The notes under the pieces are model-generated. The model did not search any database and had not been told where the DNA came from. It saw only the letters and a list, made by a program, of their open reading frames with translations. This document shows, in pieces, positions 1 to 8,543 of a stretch of DNA of 64,000 nt; within the stretch, counting starts at the first letter, position 1; every line of letters begins with the position of its first letter. Source of the DNA: Gemmatimonadota bacterium (GTDB lineage Bacteria; 4572-55; J002); NCBI GenBank assembly GCA_003697105.1, contig RFFQ01000113.1, forward strand, positions 1 to 64,000, read 5' to 3'. The position numbers and the translations under genes are program-made.

Positions 1-162
1 AAAAGGAGCGGATTGTTCTAGAAAGTAGAAGAAAGTGGACTTTTTTTCAAGTTTCGTCGTGTACTATGCATGTCACCTCAAATTTTGGCGAAGGTATTGT
101 TTAAAAGATGTATTTTACACGGTATTTATTTATCTAAACCCTAAGTATAAAGGAGCATATTC

Positions 163-2202
163 ATGGTAAAACGTGTATTGATACTATCCTTAGGACTCGT
201 ATGGCTCGGGGCAATGAGTTTGAATGCGGCACCCCGCACGGTGCTGGGCGAACTCCATACGGCGGATTGGTGAACCTATTGTCCCCACGCCGAAGCGGCG
301 CTCGACCAGTTGGTCGAGGAATACGGTCCCTCCGAATTTATTTACGTGGCTTATCACACCTCTGACCCCTACGCCATCCCCGATGGGGATGCTCGCTGGT
401 CTAGTTTTTACCACAGCACCGCCATCCCCGATACGTGGTTTGACGGCACAGAAAACGTACTCGGCGGATGGGATGGTTGCTACGACGATTATCTGGATAT
501 TTGCGAAGCTCATTGGGCCGAAGAAAGTCCTATTCTGCTTGAACTATTTGGCAGTATCACCGAAACGGAAGGACAAGTGACGGCTTCTGTCACACTAGAA
601 GAAACCATTGAAGACGATGCCAATATCCATTTTGAAGTGGTGGAAAATCATGTTATCGGGGCACGTCATTTTAATAATATGCTACGGCAAGTACTCGAAA
701 CCGAACCGTTAGGCATCTCTGAAGCCGGTGAAACCGCCACCTTTGAACGCACGTTCACGATGGATAGCGATTGGAATTATGAAAACATCGCGGTGGTTGT
801 TTTCATCCAGCGTCCTGCTACAGCAGACCCGCACAATGTCTATCAAGCCGCATATGGCACGATAGAAACACTGTTACCTCCCGCCGCTATCGAAGGCTAT
901 GTGACCGATTGTGATAGTGAACTGGGCTTGGATGTCACTTCCGTATATGCCGAAGGAACAAGTTTCACGACCACTACGGATGCCGATGGCTTTTATCACT
1001 TGAACTTAGAACCGGGAACGCATACCATTATTTTTGAGCGATTTGGTTATGATACGTATGCTCAGGAGGTCACGGTGGCGGAAGATGATTTGCTACCGGT
1101 CGATGTCTGTCTGAATGCGTTTGAGTCCTCCACGTTGACCGGTCAGGTGACGCAGTTGGAAGACAACGTACCGCTCCCCCATGTGCCGGTGGAATTGCTC
1201 AATGTCCCCATTGAACCCACCCTCACCGATGAAAACGGCAGATACACCTTCACGGTTCCGGGGGGATATACTTATGAGATTTCCGTTTATGCGGATGACC
1301 GGGAACCGCAAGTGGTGAGTGTGCCCGTTCCAGAAAATCAAGAAGTGGTCATGGATATTCCGATGCGGTTTGTGCAAAGTTTTGAAGCCAGTGATGGAGA
1401 TTTCACAGCAAACCGGTTGTGGGAGTGGGGCGCCGCAGACCCCAGTGGCGGTGCGGAAAACGCATATATGGGGCTGAATGTGTGGGTGACGGACATCAAC
1501 GGACCTTACCGTAGCAACACCCGGGCAGATTTAATCACCCCGGTTTATAGTCTTGTCGCCGTTGACGACGCCCAATTAGAATACGCCCATTGGCTGGATA
1601 CCAACGAAGGCTGGGATGGCTACAATGTCTCCATCTCCACGGATAACGGAGAGAACTGGACGCGCCTCGTGCCGGAAGGCGGCTATAATAGCAATGCGAT
1701 TGTGGGTCTTAGTGGTCAGGCGGGCTTCTCCGGTGATGCGAACACGTGGGAAATCGTACATTTTGACCTCAACGACTATCTGGGCGAGGTGATTCAGCTC
1801 CGGTTCCGGTTTGGTAGCACAAATAATAACCGCGACTTTTTAGGAGTGTGCATTGACTATTTCGATCTGCGACGCGAAGGCACCGTTGGTGTGGCTGAAG
1901 AACTCATGCCGGTTGCAGTGCCTGCTACCCTGGTACTGGAACAAAACATACCGAATCCATTTAACCCCATGACGGCGATCCGCTTTTCGATTCCATCGGA
2001 TCAATACATCAACCTGAGTATCTACGATGTGAATGGACGGTTGATCCAAACCTTACACGATGGCTGGCTTCAGGCAGGTAATTACCGCCATATGTGGAAC
2101 GGTACCAACCAACATGGGGTTGCGGTTTCCAGTGGGACATATCTCTATCGCCTGCACAGCAACACGGAAACGATTACCCGCCAGATGGTACTCCTCCGCT
2201 AA
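163..2202 (+). CDS. Secreted thioredoxin-like selenoprotein (UxxC), multidomain with C-terminal sorting module
   Basis: Probable exported thiol/selenol oxidoreductase, 679 residues if the in-frame TGA at 271-273 (codon 37) is read as selenocysteine. The ATG at 163 follows a good AAGGAG site and opens a signal peptide (residues 1-23, ending N-A-A). The thioredoxin-like domain begins G-E-L-H-T-A-D-W, then TGA, then T-Y-C-P-H-A-E, so the stop lies exactly at the first Cys position of a CxxC motif and gives UxxC. A thioredoxin-style cis-proline follows in A-I-P-D-T-W-F-D-G. After it come two carboxypeptidase-regulatory-like beta modules (about 242-400), a choice-of-anchor-J/MAM-like beta domain (about 402-570) and a FlgD-like/T9SS-type C-terminal domain with NPFNP (about 600-679). 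Without recoding, translation stops after 36 residues; an internal start at 310 would lose the signal peptide and the active site. A sequencing error or a fresh pseudogene is the alternative. No Sec-synthesis genes lie in the window. Confidence 0.72.
274..318 (+). promoter_or_regulatory. Candidate bacterial SECIS: two tandem hairpins just after the in-frame TGA
   Basis: Directly 3' of the TGA (271-273) are two perfect hairpins. In the first, CGCC (288-291) pairs with GGCG (297-300) around loop GAAGC; it can be closed one pair further to leave loop AAG. In the second, CTCGACC (301-307) pairs with GGTCGAG (312-318) around loop AGTT. Bacterial SECIS elements lie in the coding region, with an apical loop roughly 16-37 nt past the UGA and a G near the start of the loop. 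The first hairpin, with its loop about 18 nt after the UGA and starting with G, fits this; the second loop is about 34 nt away. Which one SelB would bind cannot be decided by eye. Confidence 0.5.
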
Positions 2203-2225
2203 TCTTTCCCGTTTAAACGAAAAGA

Positions 2226-2266
2226 GACCTGACCGGTTTCAAAGCCGGTCAGGTCTTTCTTTTTTC
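2226..2266. terminator. Bidirectional intrinsic terminator between convergent genes
   Basis: A perfect 12-bp stem, AGACCTGACCGG (2226-2237) with CCGGTCAGGTCT (2246-2257), has an 8-nt loop and is followed by a T-rich tract (2258-2266). An A-run on the other side (2221-2224) lets it also serve the opposing lpdA gene. Confidence 0.9.
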
Positions 2267-2298
2267 GCCAGCGGTTTTTAGGGGGTGTCTGCCAACCG

Positions 2299-3723
2299 TT
2301 ATTTTTTCTTGGGGCGATAGACATGTGTGCTTTGCCCGAAGAAGACTTCCGCGGATTCCATCACCGTTTCTGAAAGTGTCGGGTGGGGATGGATGGTCAG
2401 TTTTAGGTCGGATGCCAGCGCCGCCATTTCTACGGCAAGGGTGCCTTCGGCGATCAATTCACCCGCCCCGGCGCCGACGATCCCGACGCCGAGAATACGC
2501 TCGGTCTCCGGTTCAATGATGAGTTTGGTCAGGCCATCTAGCCGGTCTAAGGTCAATGCCCGCCCGGAGGCGCCCCACGGGAATTTCGCTACTTCGATTG
2601 GGATACCCTTTTCCCGTGCTTCGGTTTCGGTCAGACCGCACCACGCCACTTCCGGGTCTGTGAAGACGACGCCCGGAATCGCCGCCGGATCAAAAATCAC
2701 TTTGTGCCCGGCGATTACTTCTACAGCGACCCGTCCCTCGTGAGAGGCTTTGTGTGCCAACATCGGTTGACCCACCAGATCACCAATGGCAAAAATGCGG
2801 GGTTCTGCCGTGCGAAGTTGTTGATCGACCTCTACAAATCCCTGATCATCCACTTTAATTCGGGTATTTTCGAGTCCGATACCGGTAGAATTGGGTTTGC
2901 GCCCGACGGAAACCAACGCCGCATCAAATTTTTCTTCGGTTTCTGATCCACCTTGCCCCTGCAACTTAACCACCAATCCATCAGACTCTTCAACCATGCG
3001 TATCACTTTGGTGTTTTTTAAGATACGGTTCAACTGGATTTTGAGCCGTTTTTCAAGGATTTTTACCAGATCGGAATCGGCGCCCGTGAGTAGCTGAGGT
3101 AGCATCTCCACCACCGTGACCTCAGACCCCAAGGCAGAATAAACCGTTGCCATTTCTAGCCCGATGTACCCGCCGCCAACGACGAGCAACCGCTTTGGGA
3201 TCGATTCCAGACGCAAGGCATCGGTAGAATCCCAAATGCGGGGGGAATCTGGGAAAATAGGAATACGCGCCGGTTGTGACCCCGTGGCTAAAATAGCGTA
3301 GTCAAAAAAGAGGGTCTCATCACTACCATCTTTACGCTCAACCAGCAAGGTATGGTCATTCAGTAGGGTGGCACGTCCCTGAATAAAATCGATGTGCCGC
3401 TGTTTGGAAAGTTGTCCCAACCCTCCGGTTAATTTGGTGACGACGCTTTCTTTCCAAGCACGTAATTGGTCAAGGTCGATCTGGGGTTCGGTAAAGGTAA
3501 CACCCCAATGGGCGGCTTCACGCGTTTCGCGAAGGAGTTTTGCCACATGCAGGAGTGCTTTGGAAGGGATACATCCCCGGTACAAGCAGACGCCGCCGGG
3601 GTTTTGTTCCAAATCGATTAACGTCACTTGCATACCCATATCTGCCGCTAAAAATGCCGCGGCGTATCCGCCGGGACCTCCGCCGATGACGACCAGTTGT
3701 GTCTTTTTGGTTTCATGTATCAT
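2299..3723 (-). CDS. lpdA: Dihydrolipoyl dehydrogenase (E3 of pyruvate dehydrogenase)
   Basis: FAD flavoprotein that reoxidises the dihydrolipoyl groups of the E2 core with NAD+; cytoplasmic, 474 aa. Visible are the N-terminal FAD-binding GGGPGG (about residues 14-19), the redox disulfide in G-G-V-C-L-Y-R-G-C-I-P-S-K (C46/C51), a second Rossmann motif VVGGGYIGLE for NAD, the FAD-contacting A-I-G-D-L motif, and the C-terminal HPHPTLSE (H447/E452 catalytic dyad). The frame stays open upstream for 28 more codons, but the ATG at 3723 starts where E3 homologues do, lies one base after the aceF stop, and has GGAGG just upstream inside the end of aceF. Translation is therefore probably coupled. It is the last gene of aceE-aceF-lpdA and is followed by the strong terminator at 2226-2266. 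Confidence 0.97.
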   Translation of the reverse strand: MIHETKKTQLVVIGGGPGGYAAAFLAADMGMQVTLIDLEQNPGGVCLYRGCIPSKALLHVAKLLRETREAAHWGVTFTEPQIDLDQLRAWKESVVTKLTGGLGQLSKQRHIDFIQGRATLLNDHTLLVERKDGSDETLFFDYAILATGSQPARIPIFPDSPRIWDSTDALRLESIPKRLLVVGGGYIGLEMATVYSALGSEVTVVEMLPQLLTGADSDLVKILEKRLKIQLNRILKNTKVIRMVEESDGLVVKLQGQGGSETEEKFDAALVSVGRKPNSTGIGLENTRIKVDDQGFVEVDQQLRTAEPRIFAIGDLVGQPMLAHKASHEGRVAVEVIAGHKVIFDPAAIPGVVFTDPEVAWCGLTETEAREKGIPIEVAKFPWGASGRALTLDRLDGLTKLIIEPETERILGVGIVGAGAGELIAEGTLAVEMAALASDLKLTIHPHPTLSETVMESAEVFFGQSTHVYRPKKK

Positions 3724-3724
3724 G

Positions 3725-5434
3725 TTACCCCTCCAGTGCCAGCAAGAATGGTTGTTCCAACGCTTCCACAATCCAGCGCAAGAAACGCGCGGCATCCGCG
3801 CCATCAATTAACCGGTGATCATACGAGAGGGATAACGGCATCATCAGACGCGGTTGGAAGTCTCCCTCCACAAAAACCGGTTCGATAGTGGCACGGGAAA
3901 CGCCCAGAATAGCGACTTCCGGTGGATTGACTATCGGGGTGAAATAAGTACCGCCAATGCCGCCCAAATTACTGATGGAGAAGGTGCCACCCTGCATCTC
4001 GTCAAGGCTTAATTTCCGGTCTCGTGCCTTTTGGGAAAGTTCGGTCAATTCTACAGCAAGTTCAATAATGCTTTTTTGGTCCACATTTTTGATAACTGGT
4101 ACCAGCAAGCCGCGTTCGGTATCCACGGCGACCCCAATATGGTAATACGCTTTGTAGATAATCTCGTGATGTTCCATATCGAGGCTGGCATTGACTTTGG
4201 GGAACGCTTTTAAGGCGGAAGCCACAATTTTGAGTAAGATTGCGGTCATGGTTAGCTTTCCACCCGCGGCTTTTGCCCGTTCTCCGTATTTTTTGCGTAA
4301 TTTTTCCACCTGCGTAATATCTGCTTTATCGTGGTTTGTCACATGAGGAATCGTTGTCCACGCATAGCTTAAATGGGAAGCGGTTTTTTTGCGGACATTG
4401 TTCATTGCTTCTCGTCTGATCTCGCCCCATTTGGTGAAATCAGGTAGGGGTTCCATCGCCACGCCGGGTAATGGTCCCCCTGATTCTTTGAGCGCTTCAA
4501 ACTTTTTACTCATTTGTTTGACATAATTTTGCACGTCCAAAATTGAAATTCGTCCGCCGGGACCCGTCCCCGGCACTTTATTAATGTCCACTCCTAATTT
4601 GCGGGCAAAACCTCGGGTCGAGGGTGCTGCCGGCGCCAGTTTACGGGTAGGATCGAATCCGGAAGATTTCCGCTCTACCGGTAATTCGGGCGGTTTGGGG
4701 TAAATCACTTTTTCCGGCTGGGGTGGTTCATATACTGGCACAGATGGCTTTTTGGATTCCGCAGGGGGTGGCGGCACAAAACCCGGTGCAGGTTCTGCCG
4801 TATCTTCTGGAATATTTAAAGATTCCATGACCAACAACAATTGACCCACATGTACCGTCTCCCCTTCCTGAATGTGGAGTGATTTGACCACCCCGCTAGC
4901 GGGCGACGGGACTTCAAGCGTCGCTTTGTCCGTCTCAATTTCCAAAACGGGTTGATCGACTTCAACTTTATCACCCACTTGAACCAATACCCCAACAACA
5001 TCACCGGAAACCACATTTTCACCCAGTTCAGGCAGATAAAATTCAATAGTTTGCGGGGCTTGTTGCGGGATGTTAGCTGGTGGGGAGGACGCCGGTTGTT
5101 GCGATGGTGCCGGCGCTTTCGGGGTCTCTTCGGTGTTGGGTGAGGGTGGTGCCTCGGGCTGGGGACTTTCGGCGGTAGCTGCCGCTGACGGGTTTTCAGC
5201 CGGCTCAACTGTGAGAATCAATTGACCCACCTCTACCGAGTCATTCTCATTCACGTGTAGCGCCGTGATCGTCCCCGAAACCGTTGAAGGTACTTCTAAA
5301 GTGGCTTTATCGGTTTCAATCTCCAAAATGGGCTGATCGACTTCAATATGATCGCCCGGAGAGACAAAAATTTTCACAATATCGGCGGACTCGATGTTTT
5401 CACCGAGTTCAGGAAGTCTGAATTCTGTCACCAT
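3725..5434 (-). CDS. aceF: Pyruvate dehydrogenase E2, dihydrolipoyllysine acetyltransferase
   Basis: Core subunit that transfers acetyl groups from E1 to CoA, 569 aa. It has two N-terminal lipoyl domains, each with the lipoylation motif E-T-D-K-A-T-L-E-V (lysines K43 and K170), joined by Pro/Ala/Glu-rich flexible linkers (about 80-128 and 205-262). A peripheral-subunit-binding domain follows (about 265-305, R-K-L-G-V-D-I..V-P-G-T-G-P-G-G-R-I), then the catalytic chloramphenicol-acetyltransferase-like domain ending in S-Y-D-H-R-L-I-D-G (H540, D544). All catalytic elements are intact. It is the middle gene of the operon, separated from aceE by a 194-bp spacer that may hold a structured RNA, and nearly abuts lpdA. 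The ATG at 5434 has AGGAAG upstream. Confidence 0.97.
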   Translation of the reverse strand: MVTEFRLPELGENIESADIVKIFVSPGDHIEVDQPILEIETDKATLEVPSTVSGTITALHVNENDSVEVGQLILTVEPAENPSAAATAESPQPEAPPSPNTEETPKAPAPSQQPASSPPANIPQQAPQTIEFYLPELGENVVSGDVVGVLVQVGDKVEVDQPVLEIETDKATLEVPSPASGVVKSLHIQEGETVHVGQLLLVMESLNIPEDTAEPAPGFVPPPPAESKKPSVPVYEPPQPEKVIYPKPPELPVERKSSGFDPTRKLAPAAPSTRGFARKLGVDINKVPGTGPGGRISILDVQNYVKQMSKKFEALKESGGPLPGVAMEPLPDFTKWGEIRREAMNNVRKKTASHLSYAWTTIPHVTNHDKADITQVEKLRKKYGERAKAAGGKLTMTAILLKIVASALKAFPKVNASLDMEHHEIIYKAYYHIGVAVDTERGLLVPVIKNVDQKSIIELAVELTELSQKARDRKLSLDEMQGGTFSISNLGGIGGTYFTPIVNPPEVAILGVSRATIEPVFVEGDFQPRLMMPLSLSYDHRLIDGADAARFLRWIVEALEQPFLLALEG

Positions 5435-5487
5435 TGGCTATCTTCCTAAAAATTTGAGATGAGTTTTGTGAATTTTTTAAGTTTCTA

Positions 5488-5600
5488 TGAGTTTATGCCG
5501 TCCATGAGTCCCGAAGTTGAACACCACCGGCGATGTTCGCAAAGTGGTTTCGACCTTTTGTTTGGAGTCTCCGGTATGGTCTCACCGAACGATAAACTCA
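5488..5600 (-). ncRNA. Possible structured RNA in the aceE-aceF spacer (unrecognised)
   Basis: The 194-bp gap between aceE and aceF is unusually large for this operon. It is bounded by a perfect 9-bp inverted repeat, TGAGTTTAT at 5488-5496 and ATAAACTCA at 5592-5600. Inside is a 7-bp hairpin (5519-5525 with 5532-5538) that is fully paired, with one G-U, only in the minus-strand transcript, which is the sense of the operon. Shorter self-complementary pieces sit at 5546-5555 and near 5572-5588. No good rho-independent T-tract follows. I recognise no known riboswitch or sRNA; it could instead be an attenuator, an mRNA-processing site, or chance. Confidence 0.3.
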
Positions 5601-5628
5601 GTATCTCTACTATTCATTACCCTGCTTA

Positions 5629-8295
5629 TTATGATAAAACCGGATCGGCTTTATCCGCATTGATGTTCAGATCATGGATGGCTTTTTCAACGACATCGGC
5701 GCCAATTTTTCCCTCGCGAGCGAGACCCGTCAAGGCGGCCACGACCACATAGCGATGATCGACCTCAAAGAAGTCTCGTAATGCCGCACGGGTATCGCTC
5801 CGCCCGAATCCATCGGTGCCGAGTGACATGAGGGGGCGGGGTAGCCAGCGCGCGATCATATCCGGGACTAATTTCATGTAATCACTTGCGGCGACAAACG
5901 GACCTTCGGTATCCCTGAGGAGTTCTTCCACATACGGTACTTTCCGCTCGGCGGTGGGATGTAACATGTTCCACCGTTCTGCTGCCAGAGCATCCCGGCG
6001 CAATTCTTTGTAACTGGTGACACTCCACACATCGGCGGCGACCCGATACTCTTCTGCCAAAATTTGCTGGGCTTTCAAGACCTCATTGAGAATTGTTCCA
6101 CTACCAAAGAGTTGTGCTTTTAGTTCCGCATCCTGATTTTCAGCGGCTTTCAACCGGTACATACCTTTCAAAATGCCTTCGCGAGACCCTTCGGGCATGG
6201 GCGGCATGGCGTAATTCTCGTTCATCACAGTGATGTAATAGAAGATGTCCTCCTGATTCACATACATCCGTTTGATACCCTCATGGATAATCACGGCCAA
6301 TTCATAAGCGTATGCTGGATCGTATGCCACCAGATTCGGCACGGTGGATGCCAATACATGACTATGCCCGTCCTGATGTTGTAATCCTTCGCCGTTTAAG
6401 GTTGTTCTTCCAGAAGTTGCTCCGAGCAAAAAGCCTTTACAGCGACTATCACCAGCAAGCCATGCTAAATCACCAATCCGTTGCAACCCGAACATGGAAT
6501 AAAAGATGTAAAATGGAATTGTATTGACCCCATGGTTGGCATAGGCGGTGCCGGCGGCGATAAACGACGACATAGAGCCGGCTTCCGTAATGCCTTCTTC
6601 CAAAATTTGCCCGTTGGTGGCTTCCTTGTAGTAAAGCAGACTGTCGGAATCGACCGGTTCATACACCTGCCCCAAGCTGGAATAAATACCGACTTGGCGG
6701 AACAGGGCTTCCATGCCAAACGTGCGGGCTTCGTCGGGCACAATGGGGACGATAAGTTTACCGATGTTCTTATCGCGGAGAAGTTTTGCCAAGAGCCGGA
6801 CAAAAACCATCGTGGTGGAGACTTCTCGCCCGTTCGTACCGGTTTTGAACTCTTCAAACACCGTTTCGGAAACCTCCCGTAAGGGGGGCACACTAATTGT
6901 CCGGGTCGGGACATATCCCCCCAATTTGGCACGCTGTTCTTTCAGATATTGGATTTCCTGACTATCTTCTGCCGGTTTGTAAAATGGGGCTTTTGCCACA
7001 TCTTCATCGGAAATGGGGATGCCAAAGCGGGTACGGAATTCCCGCAATTCCACTTCGTTCAGTTCTTTCTGTTGGTGAGTGACGTTGCGCCCTTCTCCAG
7101 CTTCACCTAACCCGTACCCTTTGATCGTTTTGGCGAGGATCACGGTCGGGCGGTCTTCCTGAGATACGGCGGCTTTGTAGGCGGCATACACTTTTTCGGG
7201 ATCATGCCCACCGCGCCGCATACGGACAATCTGTTCGTCGGAAACTTTGCGGAGCATCTCAACCAACTGTGGGTTGCCTCCGGAGACATGCTCTCGCACA
7301 TATCGTGCATCTTCCACGATAAATTTTTGGTAGTAGCCATCTACTAAGCTTTCCAGTTGTCGTGCCAATGCACCTTCGGTATCTTGGGCGAAGAGGGGGT
7401 CCCAATCGTTCCCCCAAATTACTTTGATAACATTCCAACCGGCGCCGCGGAAGATCGCCTCCAATTCTTGGATGATCTTCCCATTTCCACGCACGGGACC
7501 ATCCAGCCGTTGGAGATTACAATTGACCACGAAGATCAGGTTATTCAATCGTTCGCGAGAGGCGAGGGTGAGGGCGCCGAGTGCTTCCGGCTCGTCGGTT
7601 TCGCCATCACCTAAAAATGCCCAGACCTTTTGATCATCTTTGGGTTTTAACCCCCGATTTTCCATATACTTAATAAAACGGGCATGGTAAATTGCCGTGA
7701 TGGGACCTAATCCCATTGAGACGGTTGGGAATTGCCAAAAATCGGGCATCAACCACGGGTGGGGATAGGAGGGGACGCCCCCTTTTAACTCTTGCCGGAA
7801 ATTCAAAAGTTGTTCCTCACTCAATCGACCTTCCAAAAAGGCTCGGGCATAAATCCCCGGAGAGCCATGTCCCTGAAAGTAAATTTTATCTTGGGTACGG
7901 AAGAAATGATTGAACCCGACTTCATAAAGAGTGGCGGCAGAAGCATACGTGGAAATATGACCCCCAATGCCGTGAAAACGCATGTTGGCATTGACGACCA
8001 TCGCCATGGCGTTCCATCGAATAATACTTTTGATGCGCCGTTCAATCTCCCGACTGCCCGGGTAAGACGGTTGTTTTTCAACAGGAATCGTGTTGATGTA
8101 GGGCGTATTGGCAGAAAAGGGAAATCGAACCCCGGCACGTTGGGCGTGTGTTTTCAATTGCTCCAGCAGTTGGATCACTCGTTCTGAACCACTGTGCCGT
8201 AGCACATATTCCAACGAGTCAATCCATTCCTGAGTTTCAATGGCTTCCAAATCTGAATTCGTCGCGGTATAGAGGTGACGTTGGGTTTCACTCAT
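5629..8295 (-). CDS. aceE: Pyruvate dehydrogenase E1, homodimeric type
   Basis: Thiamine-diphosphate-dependent decarboxylase of pyruvate that reductively acetylates the E2 lipoyl groups, 888 aa, the usual length for the single-chain AceE family. The ThDP/Mg motif is visible as G-D-G-E-T-D-E-P-E..N-L-I-F-V-V-N-C-N-L-Q-R-L-D-G-P-V-R-G-N, with the AceE-typical H-I-S-T-Y-A-S-A-A upstream (G-G-H-I-S in the N-terminal half) and the transketolase-like central part T-S-G-R-T-T-L-N-G-E-G-L-Q-H-Q-D-G-H-S-H. It begins M-S-E-T-Q-R with AGGAAAAC upstream. First gene of the operon; its promoter should lie in the 248-bp divergent spacer shared with the Memo gene. Confidence 0.97.
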   Translation of the reverse strand: MSETQRHLYTATNSDLEAIETQEWIDSLEYVLRHSGSERVIQLLEQLKTHAQRAGVRFPFSANTPYINTIPVEKQPSYPGSREIERRIKSIIRWNAMAMVVNANMRFHGIGGHISTYASAATLYEVGFNHFFRTQDKIYFQGHGSPGIYARAFLEGRLSEEQLLNFRQELKGGVPSYPHPWLMPDFWQFPTVSMGLGPITAIYHARFIKYMENRGLKPKDDQKVWAFLGDGETDEPEALGALTLASRERLNNLIFVVNCNLQRLDGPVRGNGKIIQELEAIFRGAGWNVIKVIWGNDWDPLFAQDTEGALARQLESLVDGYYQKFIVEDARYVREHVSGGNPQLVEMLRKVSDEQIVRMRRGGHDPEKVYAAYKAAVSQEDRPTVILAKTIKGYGLGEAGEGRNVTHQQKELNEVELREFRTRFGIPISDEDVAKAPFYKPAEDSQEIQYLKEQRAKLGGYVPTRTISVPPLREVSETVFEEFKTGTNGREVSTTMVFVRLLAKLLRDKNIGKLIVPIVPDEARTFGMEALFRQVGIYSSLGQVYEPVDSDSLLYYKEATNGQILEEGITEAGSMSSFIAAGTAYANHGVNTIPFYIFYSMFGLQRIGDLAWLAGDSRCKGFLLGATSGRTTLNGEGLQHQDGHSHVLASTVPNLVAYDPAYAYELAVIIHEGIKRMYVNQEDIFYYITVMNENYAMPPMPEGSREGILKGMYRLKAAENQDAELKAQLFGSGTILNEVLKAQQILAEEYRVAADVWSVTSYKELRRDALAAERWNMLHPTAERKVPYVEELLRDTEGPFVAASDYMKLVPDMIARWLPRPLMSLGTDGFGRSDTRAALRDFFEVDHRYVVVAALTGLAREGKIGADVVEKAIHDLNINADKADPVLS

Positions 8296-8543
8296 TCTTA
8301 GTTTTCCTCGCTAAATGAGATGATTGTTGGATTAAATCTGCAATGAGTTGTTATCAAATGTAAAGGGGCAAAACAAGAAGGATAAAGTTGGTAGCGTATC
8401 GCAGTTAGGCAAAAGGATAACGGATTGACCTTAAAAACGCAAGGGTTTTTTCCGCATCAAAACCCTTGAAAAATAAGGCAGACCTTATTATATAGCGAAT
8501 AAGAGACCGGGTTTTAGTGAACTTTTACCTTTGCGAGTTAGTC
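8296..8543. promoter_or_regulatory. Divergent intergenic region with two inverted repeats
   Basis: This 248-bp spacer separates aceE (leftward) from the Memo gene (rightward). Two perfect inverted repeats lie close to the Memo side: CAAGGGTTTT (8440-8449) with AAAACCCTTG (8459-8468), and AATAAGG (8472-8478) with CCTTATT (8483-8489), the latter followed by the AT-rich TTATATAG. They could be operators or a leader hairpin. I could not fix a convincing -35/-10 pair for aceE. Confidence 0.35.

Noticed and set aside
310-2202. Start of the first protein at 310, leaving a frame with no stop codon
   Set aside because: This removes the signal peptide and half of the redox motif; the upstream part is coding, in frame and has a good ribosome-binding site.
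3724-3807. 28-residue N-terminal extension of lpdA
   Set aside because: It lies inside aceF and begins before the FAD motif; the ATG at 3723 matches the family and has a ribosome-binding site.
5459-5752. Plus-strand reading frame spanning the aceE-aceF gap
   Set aside because: No recognisable family, overlaps the end of aceE, and no ribosome-binding site; the gap is more likely structured RNA or spacer.
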